64,000 nucleotides of DNA. It comes from Spongiimicrobium salis. Lineage in GTDB: Bacteria > Bacteroidota > Bacteroidia > Flavobacteriales > Flavobacteriaceae. How positions within the stretch are numbered: position 1 is the first letter of the stretch; each line of letters begins with the position of its first letter. Below are positions 42,495-51,697 of the stretch, in pieces. The DNA is taken from NCBI RefSeq assembly GCF_043678055.1, contig NZ_JBHEQA010000007.1:62001-126000 (forward strand), read 5' to 3'. The translations under genes and the position numbers were made by a program. Under the pieces are notes generated by a model. It had not been told where the DNA came from. It saw nothing but the letters and a program-made list of their open reading frames with translations, and made no database searches.

Positions 42495-44224
42495 GGCTTT
42501 AGATGAATTTCAATGATTACTTCCCAACCTGCCGGCACTTTACGGGAATGCAAATTCCATTTTCCGGGATAGCATTCTTCCAAACGAGCTTCAATATATT
42601 TGAATCCGGTACCCGATCCGGGTTTGGAAGATGCCAAGCCAGTCTTACTGTCATTCACAAGGCGGTATTGGATACCAAATTCCTTTTCTTCTTTATGAAG
42701 TTCAAAATGGGCATCTTGATTTCCGGAGTATCCATGTGTTATCCCATTTTCTATCAAAGTATGGATGATCGCCGGAGGAATGGTTTCGTGTCCAAGAATG
42801 CCTTTGGTCGTTAAATAATAATGGGCTCTTTGTTGAATGCTCATGATTTTAAGATGGTTGTGGCACATCTCTATTTCCTCTTGTATGGGAATCAACTTTT
42901 TCTTGCCCATGGCGGCCAATACATGAAATTCTTCGGATAGGGCTTCTACCATTTCGCTGGCTTTATCGGGCTCTTTGGATATCAGCTGTTGTAATGACAT
43001 TAAGGAGTTGACCAAGAAATGGGGAAGAATCCGTTTTTGTAGAAACTGATATTCTAGACGATTCAGTCGAAGTTTGGCCTCATTAAGGGCCATGGTCTTG
43101 GCTAAGATGCTTTTTGCCGAACTGAAAATCATCATTAATGCAAAAATAATCATGCCCAAATTATCCAGTTTATAGATAATTGAAGTCACCATATAATGGC
43201 GATTTACAAACTCAAAATTTTCAATAAGATTAAGGTCGTCTATGAGGTTAAATAGGAAAACAATACCTAAGGCAGCAGGAATCAAGAAACGATCCTTACG
43301 ACAGAAAAATATACTGAATATACAAGGCACACTACTTAGTACTAAAGCTTGTGGGAGGTTTAGAAGGTAAGAAAGCCCATAGACGAAGAGGAACCCAAGA
43401 ATCCCATACCCCAATACTTTTTTGGAAAGCCCATATTCAAAATACACTACAAAGAGTAGGATAAAGTATACCAGATATTCCAAGATACTTCGTAAAGCAT
43501 GGCTGTGGACCAAGGAGGTAGCGTCCACGAGGCCATTCCAGTACCCTACTTCGTAAAGGACCAAAAGGCTATTGACAAAAAATAGTAATGCCAGAACTAT
43601 AAAAGTCTTTTTTCGCTGTAAAGCGAAATACAATCCCATATTGATCAGAAGTGCAAATAGAAATATTCCACTGAACAATAGCGGGGCAAAGGTCATTATG
43701 AGACTGTTTTTGTGAAAGCTGCCCAAGGGGCCAATAGCCAAGTCCTGAATTATGGTGGCATCTTGATTTTTATAATTTGAAAATGTGATGATAATGGTGT
43801 TCTTTCCGGGAAAGAGTTGCTTTCTGGGAAGACGGTGTTGCACAAGATTCTTCCCTGGAACTAAAGCGGAGGAACGCGATTTTAATACACCGTTCTTAAA
43901 AAGCAGCTCGTCATTAAGGTAAACCGATGCTGCGTAGATATTGCTACGGAATTGCAGCCAAACATCCTCCTCTTCCATCATTTTTTGTGTAATTGTAAAG
44001 GTGGTGGACAAATGCCAAAGGTTTTTTTCCTGGCGGACGGTCTCATAAATCCCTTTTACATTTAATCCATCGGCAATAAATTCGCGTTCAGCACCCTTGT
44101 ACAATTGGGATGCTGGATAGTTGATCAAATCAATGGCATTGCCCAAATAAACCGGTGTTTCATCCTGACCCATCATAGGAGTTAATTCAAACAAAAGGAA
44201 TATGAAGGCAATGACGAGTTTCAA
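42491..44224 (-). CDS. Sensor histidine kinase (LytS/7TM type)
   Basis: A 577-residue kinase. A signal sequence and a periplasmic beta-rich region (about residues 20-180, a 7TM-DISM extracellular-type domain) are followed by about seven helices (185-385). The kinase core is of the LytS/His_kinase class: LPHFLVNSLMSLQQLI contains the phospho-histidine (canonical PHFLFNSLN is slightly altered), and an ATPase with SGTGFKYIEARLE near the C-terminus. It partners the overlapping LytTR regulator. Confidence 0.9.
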   Translation of the reverse strand: MKLVIAFIFLLFELTPMMGQDETPVYLGNAIDLINYPASQLYKGAEREFIADGLNVKGIYETVRQEKNLWHLSTTFTITQKMMEEEDVWLQFRSNIYAASVYLNDELLFKNGVLKSRSSALVPGKNLVQHRLPRKQLFPGKNTIIITFSNYKNQDATIIQDLAIGPLGSFHKNSLIMTFAPLLFSGIFLFALLINMGLYFALQRKKTFIVLALLFFVNSLLVLYEVGYWNGLVDATSLVHSHALRSILEYLVYFILLFVVYFEYGLSKKVLGYGILGFLFVYGLSYLLNLPQALVLSSVPCIFSIFFCRKDRFLIPAALGIVFLFNLIDDLNLIENFEFVNRHYMVTSIIYKLDNLGMIIFALMMIFSSAKSILAKTMALNEAKLRLNRLEYQFLQKRILPHFLVNSLMSLQQLISKEPDKASEMVEALSEEFHVLAAMGKKKLIPIQEEIEMCHNHLKIMSIQQRAHYYLTTKGILGHETIPPAIIHTLIENGITHGYSGNQDAHFELHKEEKEFGIQYRLVNDSKTGLASSKPGSGTGFKYIEARLEECYPGKWNLHSRKVPAGWEVIIEIHLKP

Positions 44225-44306
44225 TTGTTATGGGATACGATTACGCTAACGAATATACTTCATGGGACTGAATATGCCAATGACTATGAAATGACTGGGA
44301 AGTAAA

Positions 44307-45683
44307 TTAGTTGCGGACCAGTCTTTCCTTTATTTTTTCGATGTTTTTTAGGTGAAGCTGTATTTTTTCTTTGCCTTTATCTGTTTTTTTGGCAAGGGCG
44401 AGCGCTTTCCGATGCATTTTCAATGCTTTTTTGAAATCTCCTAGTTTTTCATGGGTACTCCCAAGGTTGTTGTAGACAAAAGAGGATTCTGGATACCAGC
44501 CTAAAGCCAATTCCAACAGGAAAATGGCTTTTTCATACTGCCCCTCGCTTGCATATCGGCGCCCCATTCGGGTAACGACATCTTCATCCGGTTTTTCGGC
44601 AGCAGTATAGATGTTTTTTTTAGCAATACCATAGGTAAGCCAGTTTTCATAGAATGAAGAGTTTCCGCCAATTAAAGCAGAATTGGGATGATAGTGTTGC
44701 ACCCACTTAATTAAATTCTTAAGTACGTTTAGATTGGGGACGAAATTCACATAATAGTTTCCCATATTTCCTAATTCCCGTTCAGATGGAATAACGGTAT
44801 ACCCAAATTCAGCTGAGGTTTTATCAAAATGGGCCAGCAATTGTAGAAATGTCATGCTTTCATAATCCTCTATTTGTAATTTGTGAGGCGCGTATAATTT
44901 TTTAAAGGCCAAATGCTGCCCTATGAAGGGGGTTGTTTGGTGCCCGTCTACAGTACTGAAATCAAAATCATAACGAAGTCCTTCTGGCGCATGGGTCTCG
45001 AATATATTTTTTACCTCTTTAAAGGCATTTCTCATTTTATAGAATTCGGCTCCGCCGACATTCATATAAAAATAGGTTTTTAGATCTGGATGCTTCTGGA
45101 AGGTCTTTGCCAATAATTCCCGTTGTTTGGGAATATGATGTGAGGAAGGACTAAACGCAAAACGGGCCTTAAAAAGATCGGGACGTTTAATTAGGGAATG
45201 AATGACAAACAAGCCACTATTGGAATGCCCGGATAATATCCTGTAGTCATTCGTGCGATAATTTTTGGCCATAAAGGGAATGACTTCATTCGCTATGAAA
45301 TTCAAAAAGTGATTTGCGCCTTCATTGACTTTATCGGAATCTCGAAAAAAGGTTTTGTAATCGCGATCTCGCTGTCCTGTATGGGGAATGGACACAATAA
45401 TCATTTCAGGGATATGTCCTTTTTGGGATAAATAATCGTGGATGAAAATCGTATGTTTTTCCAAGTTTTTTGCATCCAAAACATAGAGGACGGGATATTT
45501 CTTTGCTTTGTTTTGATAGTAACTTGTCGGAAGTTGTACCCTAAAAGGCCTAACTTCATTTAAAAAAGTGGATGGTATCGTTGTGGTAAACGAAAATTGA
45601 TGGCCGGCAGGATGGTCCTGTCCTTGTAAACTAGAAATATGGACAAAATAAAGGAGGAGAAAACAGATTTTGAAAGATTTCAT
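44307..45683 (-). CDS. Esterase (D-type alpha/beta hydrolase) with C-terminal TPR
   Basis: A 458-residue exported protein. I take the start at 45683 (MKSFKICFLLLYFVHISS signal peptide); an upstream ATG adds 40 residues that disrupt the signal. The esterase domain has GHSNSG and DGHQTTPFIGQHLAF; two TPR units (EGQYEKAIFLLELALGWYPESSFVYNN, HEKLGDFKKALKMHRKALAL) end the protein. It parallels the protein at 37941-39131. It lies just upstream of the LytS/LytTR pair on the same strand (82-base gap to the kinase start) and could be sensed or regulated with it, which is speculative. Confidence 0.83.
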   Translation of the reverse strand: MKSFKICFLLLYFVHISSLQGQDHPAGHQFSFTTTIPSTFLNEVRPFRVQLPTSYYQNKAKKYPVLYVLDAKNLEKHTIFIHDYLSQKGHIPEMIIVSIPHTGQRDRDYKTFFRDSDKVNEGANHFLNFIANEVIPFMAKNYRTNDYRILSGHSNSGLFVIHSLIKRPDLFKARFAFSPSSHHIPKQRELLAKTFQKHPDLKTYFYMNVGGAEFYKMRNAFKEVKNIFETHAPEGLRYDFDFSTVDGHQTTPFIGQHLAFKKLYAPHKLQIEDYESMTFLQLLAHFDKTSAEFGYTVIPSERELGNMGNYYVNFVPNLNVLKNLIKWVQHYHPNSALIGGNSSFYENWLTYGIAKKNIYTAAEKPDEDVVTRMGRRYASEGQYEKAIFLLELALGWYPESSFVYNNLGSTHEKLGDFKKALKMHRKALALAKKTDKGKEKIQLHLKNIEKIKERLVRN

Positions 45684-45836
45684 GTGCTGCGTTTTTTGAT
45701 GATAATTAAAAAATGAAAACACAAGAATAGCGGTTTTGAAAAGTAATTTTTTGACCAAAAATGTGAAACGCACTAGGGTCTTCCGAATAACACACATAGG
45801 CATAAAAAAACAATGAAGTTGGGTGATACTCTGTCT

Positions 45837-46331
45837 TTATGCGGAACGAAGCTGTTCCCAGCCTTTTTTATATTTCCTAAAATATCGGGAACCAATACCG
45901 CTAACGATAGCAATAGAAATACCGACCAATGCATAAAAAATGGAAAAAAAGTGCTCCTCTACTTCAATGAGAAAGGGGATACGCGTAAAAACTTCAGCGC
46001 AGAAGGCACAATAGAGGCCAATAACACTCCAATACATAAAACTGACATGATAACTAAAATAATTCTTTGGCTTTCGGAGAACCATGGGAATCATTCCGGC
46101 CAATAAGGTCAGGCTACTGATCACGGAAAATAGGTGTAGTATGCCAAAGGTGCCATGCAATCTATAAATCATAAAGGAAGACCCCAATAAGATACTCATG
46201 GAAAAGACATATAAATACCCCACTTTTCTATGGATAGGACTTCCTTTGGTCATGACAAGAACAAGGGTGCCCGTTAGTAGTGCAATAATGGAGGCGATCA
46301 AATGAACGATTCCTGTAGTGTTTGAAAACAT
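45837..46331 (-). CDS. DUF2306-like membrane protein
   Basis: A 164-residue protein with four to five membrane helices. The HRKVGYLYVFSM motif with the preceding TKGSPIH and the YHVSFMYWSVIGLYCAF stretch match DUF2306, a predicted four-helix family of unknown function in which His residues could bind haem or a cofactor. It is 153 bases from the esterase gene and has no operon partner. A stand-alone gene. Confidence 0.75.
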   Translation of the reverse strand: MFSNTTGIVHLIASIIALLTGTLVLVMTKGSPIHRKVGYLYVFSMSILLGSSFMIYRLHGTFGILHLFSVISSLTLLAGMIPMVLRKPKNYFSYHVSFMYWSVIGLYCAFCAEVFTRIPFLIEVEEHFFSIFYALVGISIAIVSGIGSRYFRKYKKGWEQLRSA

Positions 46332-46465
46332 GTTTTTTTAACAAACCTATTTTTTACACCGAAATGGACAAAGTTCAAGATACCGAATTGTAGTTTTTAA
46401 GGTCTGAACTGTAGTAAAAGCGTTATCGGTTTTTTGATCAAAAACAACAAAAGAGGCTTATGGAT

Positions 46466-47257
46466 CTACTTCTTTGTAAAAAAAGTTTTTGATTTCTGTA
46501 TAAATTCTGCCTTGGTCTCGCCTTCATGGGCCCCGTGCGCCACATTGGGTAGGATCCAGAGGTCGGATTTCGGTAAATTCTTTCGAACTCGTGCAATCTC
46601 AGTAATATCCATGCCTTCATCATTGTCGCCAACCATAATCAATACTTCGGGCTGTATGCGCTGTAATTCCTCATTGGAGAGTTCCACAATATAATTATTG
46701 AATTGTGTCATGAGCGCCTTTATTTTTTCATCGGATTTGTGGTAGTCCGATAGCCAGGGGAAGTTCTCTTTTTTCTCGAAGGTAAAGGCTTTTTGGTACT
46801 CCGGAAAATCTTTGACGGTCCAGGTGCCAACCGCTCCTATAGTAATCATGGATGCTATCAATGAAGGATTGAGCAATGCCAGTTGATAAAGAACATCTCC
46901 CCCAAAACTAAAGCCTATGGCTTTGATTTTATCTAATTTTAAATACTGTGTCAGGGCATTGAGGTCTTCCGCTACGGATTTTATGGATAGCTTTTCTTGG
47001 AATATATCGGATTTTCCATGTCCGGTTAAATCAATGAGGTAAACTTCGTAGTCTTTTTCGAAATCCTGTACATAAGGTAACCAAGACTGTGAAGAAAGGG
47101 TATAGCCGTGTAAAAGGAAAAGGGGAGTGCCTTTACCGTAGACTTCATAATAGATGTTTTTTCCGTTAACGAATGTAGATTCTGCTTTTTTAGGTGTTTG
47201 CGCATAGGTAGGGAGGGTCATTAAGAGGAGAAATAAAAAAGTAATAGCTGTTTTCAT
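46466..47257 (-). CDS. Exported alpha/beta hydrolase
   Basis: A 263-residue protein with a signal peptide (MKTAITFLFLLLMTLPTYA before Gln20). The hydrolase fold is clear: PLFLLHGYTLSSQSW (oxyanion region), IDLTGHGKSD, the nucleophile in IGFSFGGD, an acid in GDNDEGM and the His in NVAHGAHEGE. Substrate unknown. A palindromic element 119 bases upstream (47370-47389) overlaps a -7-like sequence and might regulate it. Confidence 0.85.
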   Translation of the reverse strand: MKTAITFLFLLLMTLPTYAQTPKKAESTFVNGKNIYYEVYGKGTPLFLLHGYTLSSQSWLPYVQDFEKDYEVYLIDLTGHGKSDIFQEKLSIKSVAEDLNALTQYLKLDKIKAIGFSFGGDVLYQLALLNPSLIASMITIGAVGTWTVKDFPEYQKAFTFEKKENFPWLSDYHKSDEKIKALMTQFNNYIVELSNEELQRIQPEVLIMVGDNDEGMDITEIARVRKNLPKSDLWILPNVAHGAHEGETKAEFIQKSKTFFTKK

Positions 47258-47369
47258 TTGAATTGTAGGTTTATAGGTATATTATTTAGCTGTTATACCG
47301 AAAAAATCTGGGGAATGATTATGGAAAATCAATACGATGTTGTGCGAGGAAGAGATTTTTTCTCGGGAT

Positions 47370-47389
47370 AACACTGCAAATATAGTGTT
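47370..47389 (-). promoter_or_regulatory. Inverted repeat overlapping a -7-like element
   Basis: AACACT-GCAAATAT-AGTGTT is a perfect six-base dyad whose spacer and arms include CAAATATA (47377-47384), the complement of TATATTTG. Upstream of the alpha/beta hydrolase gene. No matching -33 TTTG is present, so promoter activity is uncertain. Confidence 0.3.
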
Positions 47390-47496
47390 TTAAGTGCTTT
47401 GTTGTACATGATGCCTTTGGGACTGGAAATGGAGATTCCCCAATGAAGGATAGTACCCCTTACAAGCAACCTATTTCACATGAAGGGCCAATACAA

Positions 47497-48396
47497 TTAT
47501 AATTGTATTTTGCGAATGCCTCCACCCGGACCGTATTCTGAAATATACAGGATCTTATTTTTTTTATCACTCGATATTCCATTGGGATAGTTTAAGGAAG
47601 CCGATTGTAGAATGCCGTTTACAGATTCCGCTTTTCCATTGCCTGTAAAGATTTCATAGGAGCCATCCAAAGAAACTTTGAAAAGCTTGCTTACGGCAAT
47701 ACCCGTGGCATAGATCGTATCGTCTATAACCGTCAAGTAGCCAATTCCCCATCCTTGTACAACGATATCTTTTAAAGTAACAAGCTCTTTGATCACTCCT
47801 TTCGAATTAATCAAGAATATGGTAGCCGTATAAAAATTAGATACTACAAGTTCTCCCTTGCTGGTAAAATCGATTCCCACACAACCTGAGAGACGCGGAT
47901 CTTCGGCAAAGGTACTTACAGTGCCATGGGCATCTATCATATCTATTCTTGGAGCATTGTAATTGGTAACATATAAAGTACCTTGGGTATCCATGGCCAT
48001 ACCGCTGGGCCAACCTGGTAATGTGGCAAAGACTTTTCGATCTCCCTCAGGGCTAATGCGCAGTATTTGACCTCTAGTCATATTATTATCATTGTTAACA
48101 TAAAGGTTGTTGTTTGCATCGGTTACTGTGCCCATTGGGCCAGATAGATTAGAAATGGTATCCAGAATTTTCCCGGAAGCATCCAATTTAAAAATGGAAT
48201 TTCCATTGCCACCCGTATTGATAAAAACCCCGTATTCGGAGATGTTGACGTGGCCATCTTGATCTACGGATACCGCCCCGTTTGCCCTGAAATTAGGAGC
48301 CAAAGTTTCTACTTTAATGGATTTATGATCTTGTGTTTGGCCTAAGAGAATACCAGAATAAGATAAGGCAAGCAAAAAAAGTAAAGATGTACGCAT
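47497..48396 (-). CDS. Secreted NHL/SMP-30-like beta-propeller protein
   Basis: A 299-residue exported protein (signal peptide before Gln20) with six beta-propeller blades of the SMP-30/NHL type: GPMGTVTDANNNLYVNND, GWPSGMAMDTQGTLYVTNY, GCVGIDFTSKGELVVSNF and LNYPNGISSDKKNKILYISEYGPGG. Such proteins can be lactonases or sugar-binding. The ion-binding loop is not clear enough to claim catalysis. Stand-alone gene. Confidence 0.82.
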   Translation of the reverse strand: MRTSLLFLLALSYSGILLGQTQDHKSIKVETLAPNFRANGAVSVDQDGHVNISEYGVFINTGGNGNSIFKLDASGKILDTISNLSGPMGTVTDANNNLYVNNDNNMTRGQILRISPEGDRKVFATLPGWPSGMAMDTQGTLYVTNYNAPRIDMIDAHGTVSTFAEDPRLSGCVGIDFTSKGELVVSNFYTATIFLINSKGVIKELVTLKDIVVQGWGIGYLTVIDDTIYATGIAVSKLFKVSLDGSYEIFTGNGKAESVNGILQSASLNYPNGISSDKKNKILYISEYGPGGGIRKIQL

Positions 48397-48527
48397 TGGT
48401 TTTAAGATTATTTTGTGCTGTTCTAAAATAAGCGCTTAAATTGTTTTTGGGGTACGCAAGGGTACAACGGGATGTTTTTGTCTAAATTGATCGGGGCATA
48501 GCTGTGGCGTATAGTTGTGGTATGAAC

Positions 48528-48914
48528 CTATACGGTAATCTCGATAAGGTTTCCTTCAAGATCGGAAATGACACTTTCATAATATCCATCTCCAGTGGTT
48601 CTGGGTTCCCCCACAACGTAATACCCATTTTCCCGTATGTGATCTGTTAATGCATCTACCTTTTCCTTACTTCCTACAGAAATGGCAAAATGAGTAATAC
48701 CTAATTGCATTTTCTTTTGCTGCAGTACACGGGCAATTTCGGGTTGATGCATCAACTCAATGCGGGCTCCACTTTTAAAAGAAAGAAAGTAGGAGCTAAA
48801 TTCCTTCTTTGGATTGTAATATTTTGTATTGGAATGAAGATCAAAGAATTTTAAATAAAAAGCTTTCATCTGTTCTAAGTCCTTTACCCAGATTGCAATG
48901 TGTTCAATTTTCAT
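48528..48914 (-). CDS. VOC family protein (glyoxalase/bleomycin-resistance fold)
   Basis: A 128-residue protein of one VOC domain, paired beta-alpha-beta units. KIEHIAIWVKDLEQMKAFYLKFF and the repeat GITHFAISVGSKEKVDALTDHIRE are the two halves; metal ligands would be His5, Glu54 (IELMHQPE), His80 and Glu in the final LEGNLIEI. VOC proteins are dioxygenases, lyases or antibiotic-binding proteins. Function unknown. It follows the GNAT gene by 49 bases. Confidence 0.88.
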   Translation of the reverse strand: MKIEHIAIWVKDLEQMKAFYLKFFDLHSNTKYYNPKKEFSSYFLSFKSGARIELMHQPEIARVLQQKKMQLGITHFAISVGSKEKVDALTDHIRENGYYVVGEPRTTGDGYYESVISDLEGNLIEITV

Positions 48915-48963
48915 GTAAAAGAATTCAAAGGCGATGTTATATGATATTCTGTTTATTGCTATT

Positions 48964-49494
48964 TTAATTCAATGATTTGGACATGACCGTGAATTCAAAT
49001 TTTTCCTTTCCGATTTGAAAATCATGCTGGCCAATTTCTTGCAATCCATTTTTTCTATAGAAGCTCAACGCCCTCTCATTGCTATTGAGAACAGATAGCC
49101 AGATGCTATGAAACCCTTTTTCTTTTGCTTTTTCAAAAAGGGCATTTTGTAACCCAAATCCAATCTTTAAAGAGAGATAGGCTTTGAGGACATAAATTTT
49201 TTGGAGTTGACAAACCTTTTCCGAATTAATGAATTCGGAAGGGGAATTCAATTTGAGTTTTGCATATCCTACCGCTACCTGATCTTTGAAGGCAATCCAA
49301 TATACACTATCGGATTTTTGCATGCTGGCATCAATTTTTCGTACCGAAAAAGTAGCATCGCAATAGGCGAATAAGTCTTGTTTATCCCTAAAAAGATGAC
49401 CAAAGGTCTCTGTAAAGGTAACCCTTCCCAATAAGGCTATAAACCGAACATCATCTTTATTTGCAATGCGTATGTCAACACGATCTCCTGTCAT
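48964..49494 (-). CDS. GNAT family N-acetyltransferase
   Basis: A 176-residue acetyltransferase. The acetyl-CoA region runs through VAVGYAKLKLNS, LQKIYVLKAYLSLKIGFGLQNALFEKA (motif A with an altered R-x-x-G-x-G/A loop) and SIWLSVLNSNERALSFYRKNGLQEIG (motif B). The R/Q-x-x-G-x-G loop is degenerate (KIGFG). Substrate not known. No signal peptide, so cytoplasmic. Likely cotranscribed with the VOC gene. Confidence 0.85.
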   Translation of the reverse strand: MTGDRVDIRIANKDDVRFIALLGRVTFTETFGHLFRDKQDLFAYCDATFSVRKIDASMQKSDSVYWIAFKDQVAVGYAKLKLNSPSEFINSEKVCQLQKIYVLKAYLSLKIGFGLQNALFEKAKEKGFHSIWLSVLNSNERALSFYRKNGLQEIGQHDFQIGKEKFEFTVMSKSLN

Positions 49495-49549
49495 AAAACT
49501 GTATCATATGGCCAACCCTAAGATACGTCTTTACGACTAAATTCCGTTG

Positions 49550-50716
49550 CTATGAAGCTATCCGTTTGAGACATTCTCCAAGAACGGCATGAAATTTTTC
49601 TGTTTCATCTAGCCAAATCATATGACCAGATTGTTCGAAAATGTGCATTTTTAAGGTTTTGGTTTCTTTAAGGTAACGGTTGTGGAGCCTTAAATTCCAA
49701 TCCCCTATTTCATATCTGCCCAAGATGTATGTAATAGATCCTTTGTGTTTGTGAATCTCTGGTAAGTAGTTTATTGGGGAACTAAATTCGTTGGTATTGT
49801 TCACATCTAAGGTCCCTTTTTTAAATTGCCTTTCTTTCAGGTAATATCGTATTCCGTACCATAAGGGAATATTGCTTTCAGGACCAATGATTTTATTTAT
49901 TTTTTGGTTGAAATATCCAATGCCTCCTTGCGTATTGCGCCAACCGGTAAAATCATAAATTTGAAGCGCGGAAGATTGTATTTTCCAGCGTAAGTATACA
50001 TATTCGCTAGATGTTGTATCTAAACTTTTATTTAATTGAAGTAGTTCCTCATTGACCGCATTTCTATTTGCGAAGCTATCCCGTTCTCTTTGAGAGGTGA
50101 AAATATCATAAAGCCCGGCATTGGTTGAAGGAAATTTGGGCGTAAAACCTGAAATTATAATAATGTCATTGATCTTATCTGGAAATCGCTTCATATACTC
50201 ATAAACTAAGACTGCACCCATAGAATGGGCAATAATAGTAAGCTTTTCTTCTTTCAACTCACGCCTTAAGAGTTCTAGATCATTGACCATATTATCCATA
50301 GTAATGTATTTATCCAAATTGTTATTGGGAACAGAAGAACGTAAGGAACCTCTTTGGTCATAATATACCATATGATAATCTTTCTCGTAAGCGCTTAAAA
50401 ACGAGCGCATATAATCATGAGACATTCCAAAGCCCCCGTGAAGACTCACAATAGTTTTTCCCTTCCCAGCTTCCAAAACATATAAGGGAACACCATCGGG
50501 AGTGACCAAAAACCATTCGAAGGAATCTTTCTTTAAGTAATTGGAGATATGTCTTTTAGAGAACCTATTTTTAGCATTTGAAAGTGCAGGTAAATCGTAA
50601 GTAGTTCCAGCTTGTTGAAAAACAAAATAAAGACTGACGCCAATACTGAGTAGGGAGCCTATCAATACTAGTTTTTTGCGTTTGCTCAAGCCTTTATAGA
50701 AAGAATAAATCGACAT
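49550..50716 (-). CDS. Membrane-anchored alpha/beta hydrolase (proline-iminopeptidase-like)
   Basis: A 388-residue protein with one N-terminal membrane anchor (KLVLIGSLLSIGVSLYFVF, residues 15-33). The hydrolase domain resembles the proline iminopeptidase group: VSLHGGFGMSHDYM, YYDQRGSLRSS, the nucleophile in IAHSMGAVLVYEYM, and the C-terminal His in FEQSGHMIWLDE. The cap region is long. It probably faces the periplasm. Function unknown. Confidence 0.83.
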   Translation of the reverse strand: MSIYSFYKGLSKRKKLVLIGSLLSIGVSLYFVFQQAGTTYDLPALSNAKNRFSKRHISNYLKKDSFEWFLVTPDGVPLYVLEAGKGKTIVSLHGGFGMSHDYMRSFLSAYEKDYHMVYYDQRGSLRSSVPNNNLDKYITMDNMVNDLELLRRELKEEKLTIIAHSMGAVLVYEYMKRFPDKINDIIIISGFTPKFPSTNAGLYDIFTSQRERDSFANRNAVNEELLQLNKSLDTTSSEYVYLRWKIQSSALQIYDFTGWRNTQGGIGYFNQKINKIIGPESNIPLWYGIRYYLKERQFKKGTLDVNNTNEFSSPINYLPEIHKHKGSITYILGRYEIGDWNLRLHNRYLKETKTLKMHIFEQSGHMIWLDETEKFHAVLGECLKRIAS

Positions 50717-50804
50717 CTTTTTTTTGTAAAAAAACCTTTAAAATGGCGATGTATTGGAAGATTTCTTTTAAACTGGGGTGTTTTTCAATTGAATGGGACT
50801 TCTG

Positions 50805-51632
50805 TTAAAGTGGGCGTACGACCCAATCTTTAAAAGCAGAGGATCTGGCATTTGAAGTATAAAAAGGAGTATGGATGTCAATTAAAGTGATTGCTAATCG
50901 GTCTTTAAAATAGGGTTCATATCCTTGAATAACATTAATGTTTATAATTTCTGATCTATTAATCCTAAAAAATAAAGAAGGATTCAATTGTTCTTCCAAA
51001 GTATTTAGTGTCGTAATGCTTAGTGGATATTTTACTTTTTCATTTTTGCAGGCGAAAATAACGCCTTCATCCATTTTAAAATAGGAAACTTTGGAGGTGG
51101 GTATAATAGTGGTTTTTTTGTTCGATGTTGAAGAAACCCGTTGCAAGTAACGATTTAAGGCAATGCTCATTTCATTATTTTCATGACGCAGGGACTTATT
51201 TTGTTTTGTTACGGCTTTTGTGAAATACGATATGGTCAAATAGGCAAGTACAATGATCAATTCAAAATTGACCAATAACATTTGTTCTTTTAAAAAGGTG
51301 AAATTCAGTGTCCAGGTTTTATGGGTTAAACCGTTTATAAGCCATGAAATCAGGAATAGTAGAAATAAAGTACTAGCTAAACTTATAACAAATTGAACAA
51401 TGTAAATACGCTTAACAAACTGCACATTTAAGCTATTGATTTTAGAATCGATTTGATGAGCGATAATCACGCCAATGATACCAAAAAGACCCATGAACAA
51501 ACTAGAATCTTTATAATAGTAGATAGAGTCGCTGTCTTGAGCAAACAGAACAGCGATCATTAAAGTATACCCCAGCGCAAAGACAAAGATCAACAACGCT
51601 ATTAAAAGATATTTCTTTTGAAGAAACTTCAT
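50805..51632 (-). CDS. Membrane-bound LytTR transcriptional regulator
   Basis: A 275-residue one-component regulator: four membrane helices in the first 150 residues, then a LytTR DNA-binding domain (KVSYFKMDEGVIFACKNEKVKYPLSITTLNTLEEQLNPSLFFRINRSEIIN, residues about 170-240). There is no receiver domain, so the signal is sensed in the membrane. The hydrolase gene next to it starts 88 bases downstream and could be its target. Similar proteins in Bacteroidota are uncharacterised. Confidence 0.85.
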   Translation of the reverse strand: MKFLQKKYLLIALLIFVFALGYTLMIAVLFAQDSDSIYYYKDSSLFMGLFGIIGVIIAHQIDSKINSLNVQFVKRIYIVQFVISLASTLFLLFLISWLINGLTHKTWTLNFTFLKEQMLLVNFELIIVLAYLTISYFTKAVTKQNKSLRHENNEMSIALNRYLQRVSSTSNKKTTIIPTSKVSYFKMDEGVIFACKNEKVKYPLSITTLNTLEEQLNPSLFFRINRSEIININVIQGYEPYFKDRLAITLIDIHTPFYTSNARSSAFKDWVVRPL

Positions 51633-51697
51633 GCGTTAAAAGTAGCGTAAATCAATTGAAAAAAGAATACACGAAGTGCTTATGAATGTTAGCATCA

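Noticed and set aside
45684..45803. N-terminal 40-residue extension of the esterase-TPR protein
   Set aside because: It hides the signal peptide starting at 45683 and is unlike other family members.
46431..46444. Palindrome TTTTTGATCAAAAA as an Fnr-like site
   Set aside because: The half-sites touch with no N4 spacer, and it lies just after a stop codon rather than in a promoter; probably a weak end-of-gene symmetry.
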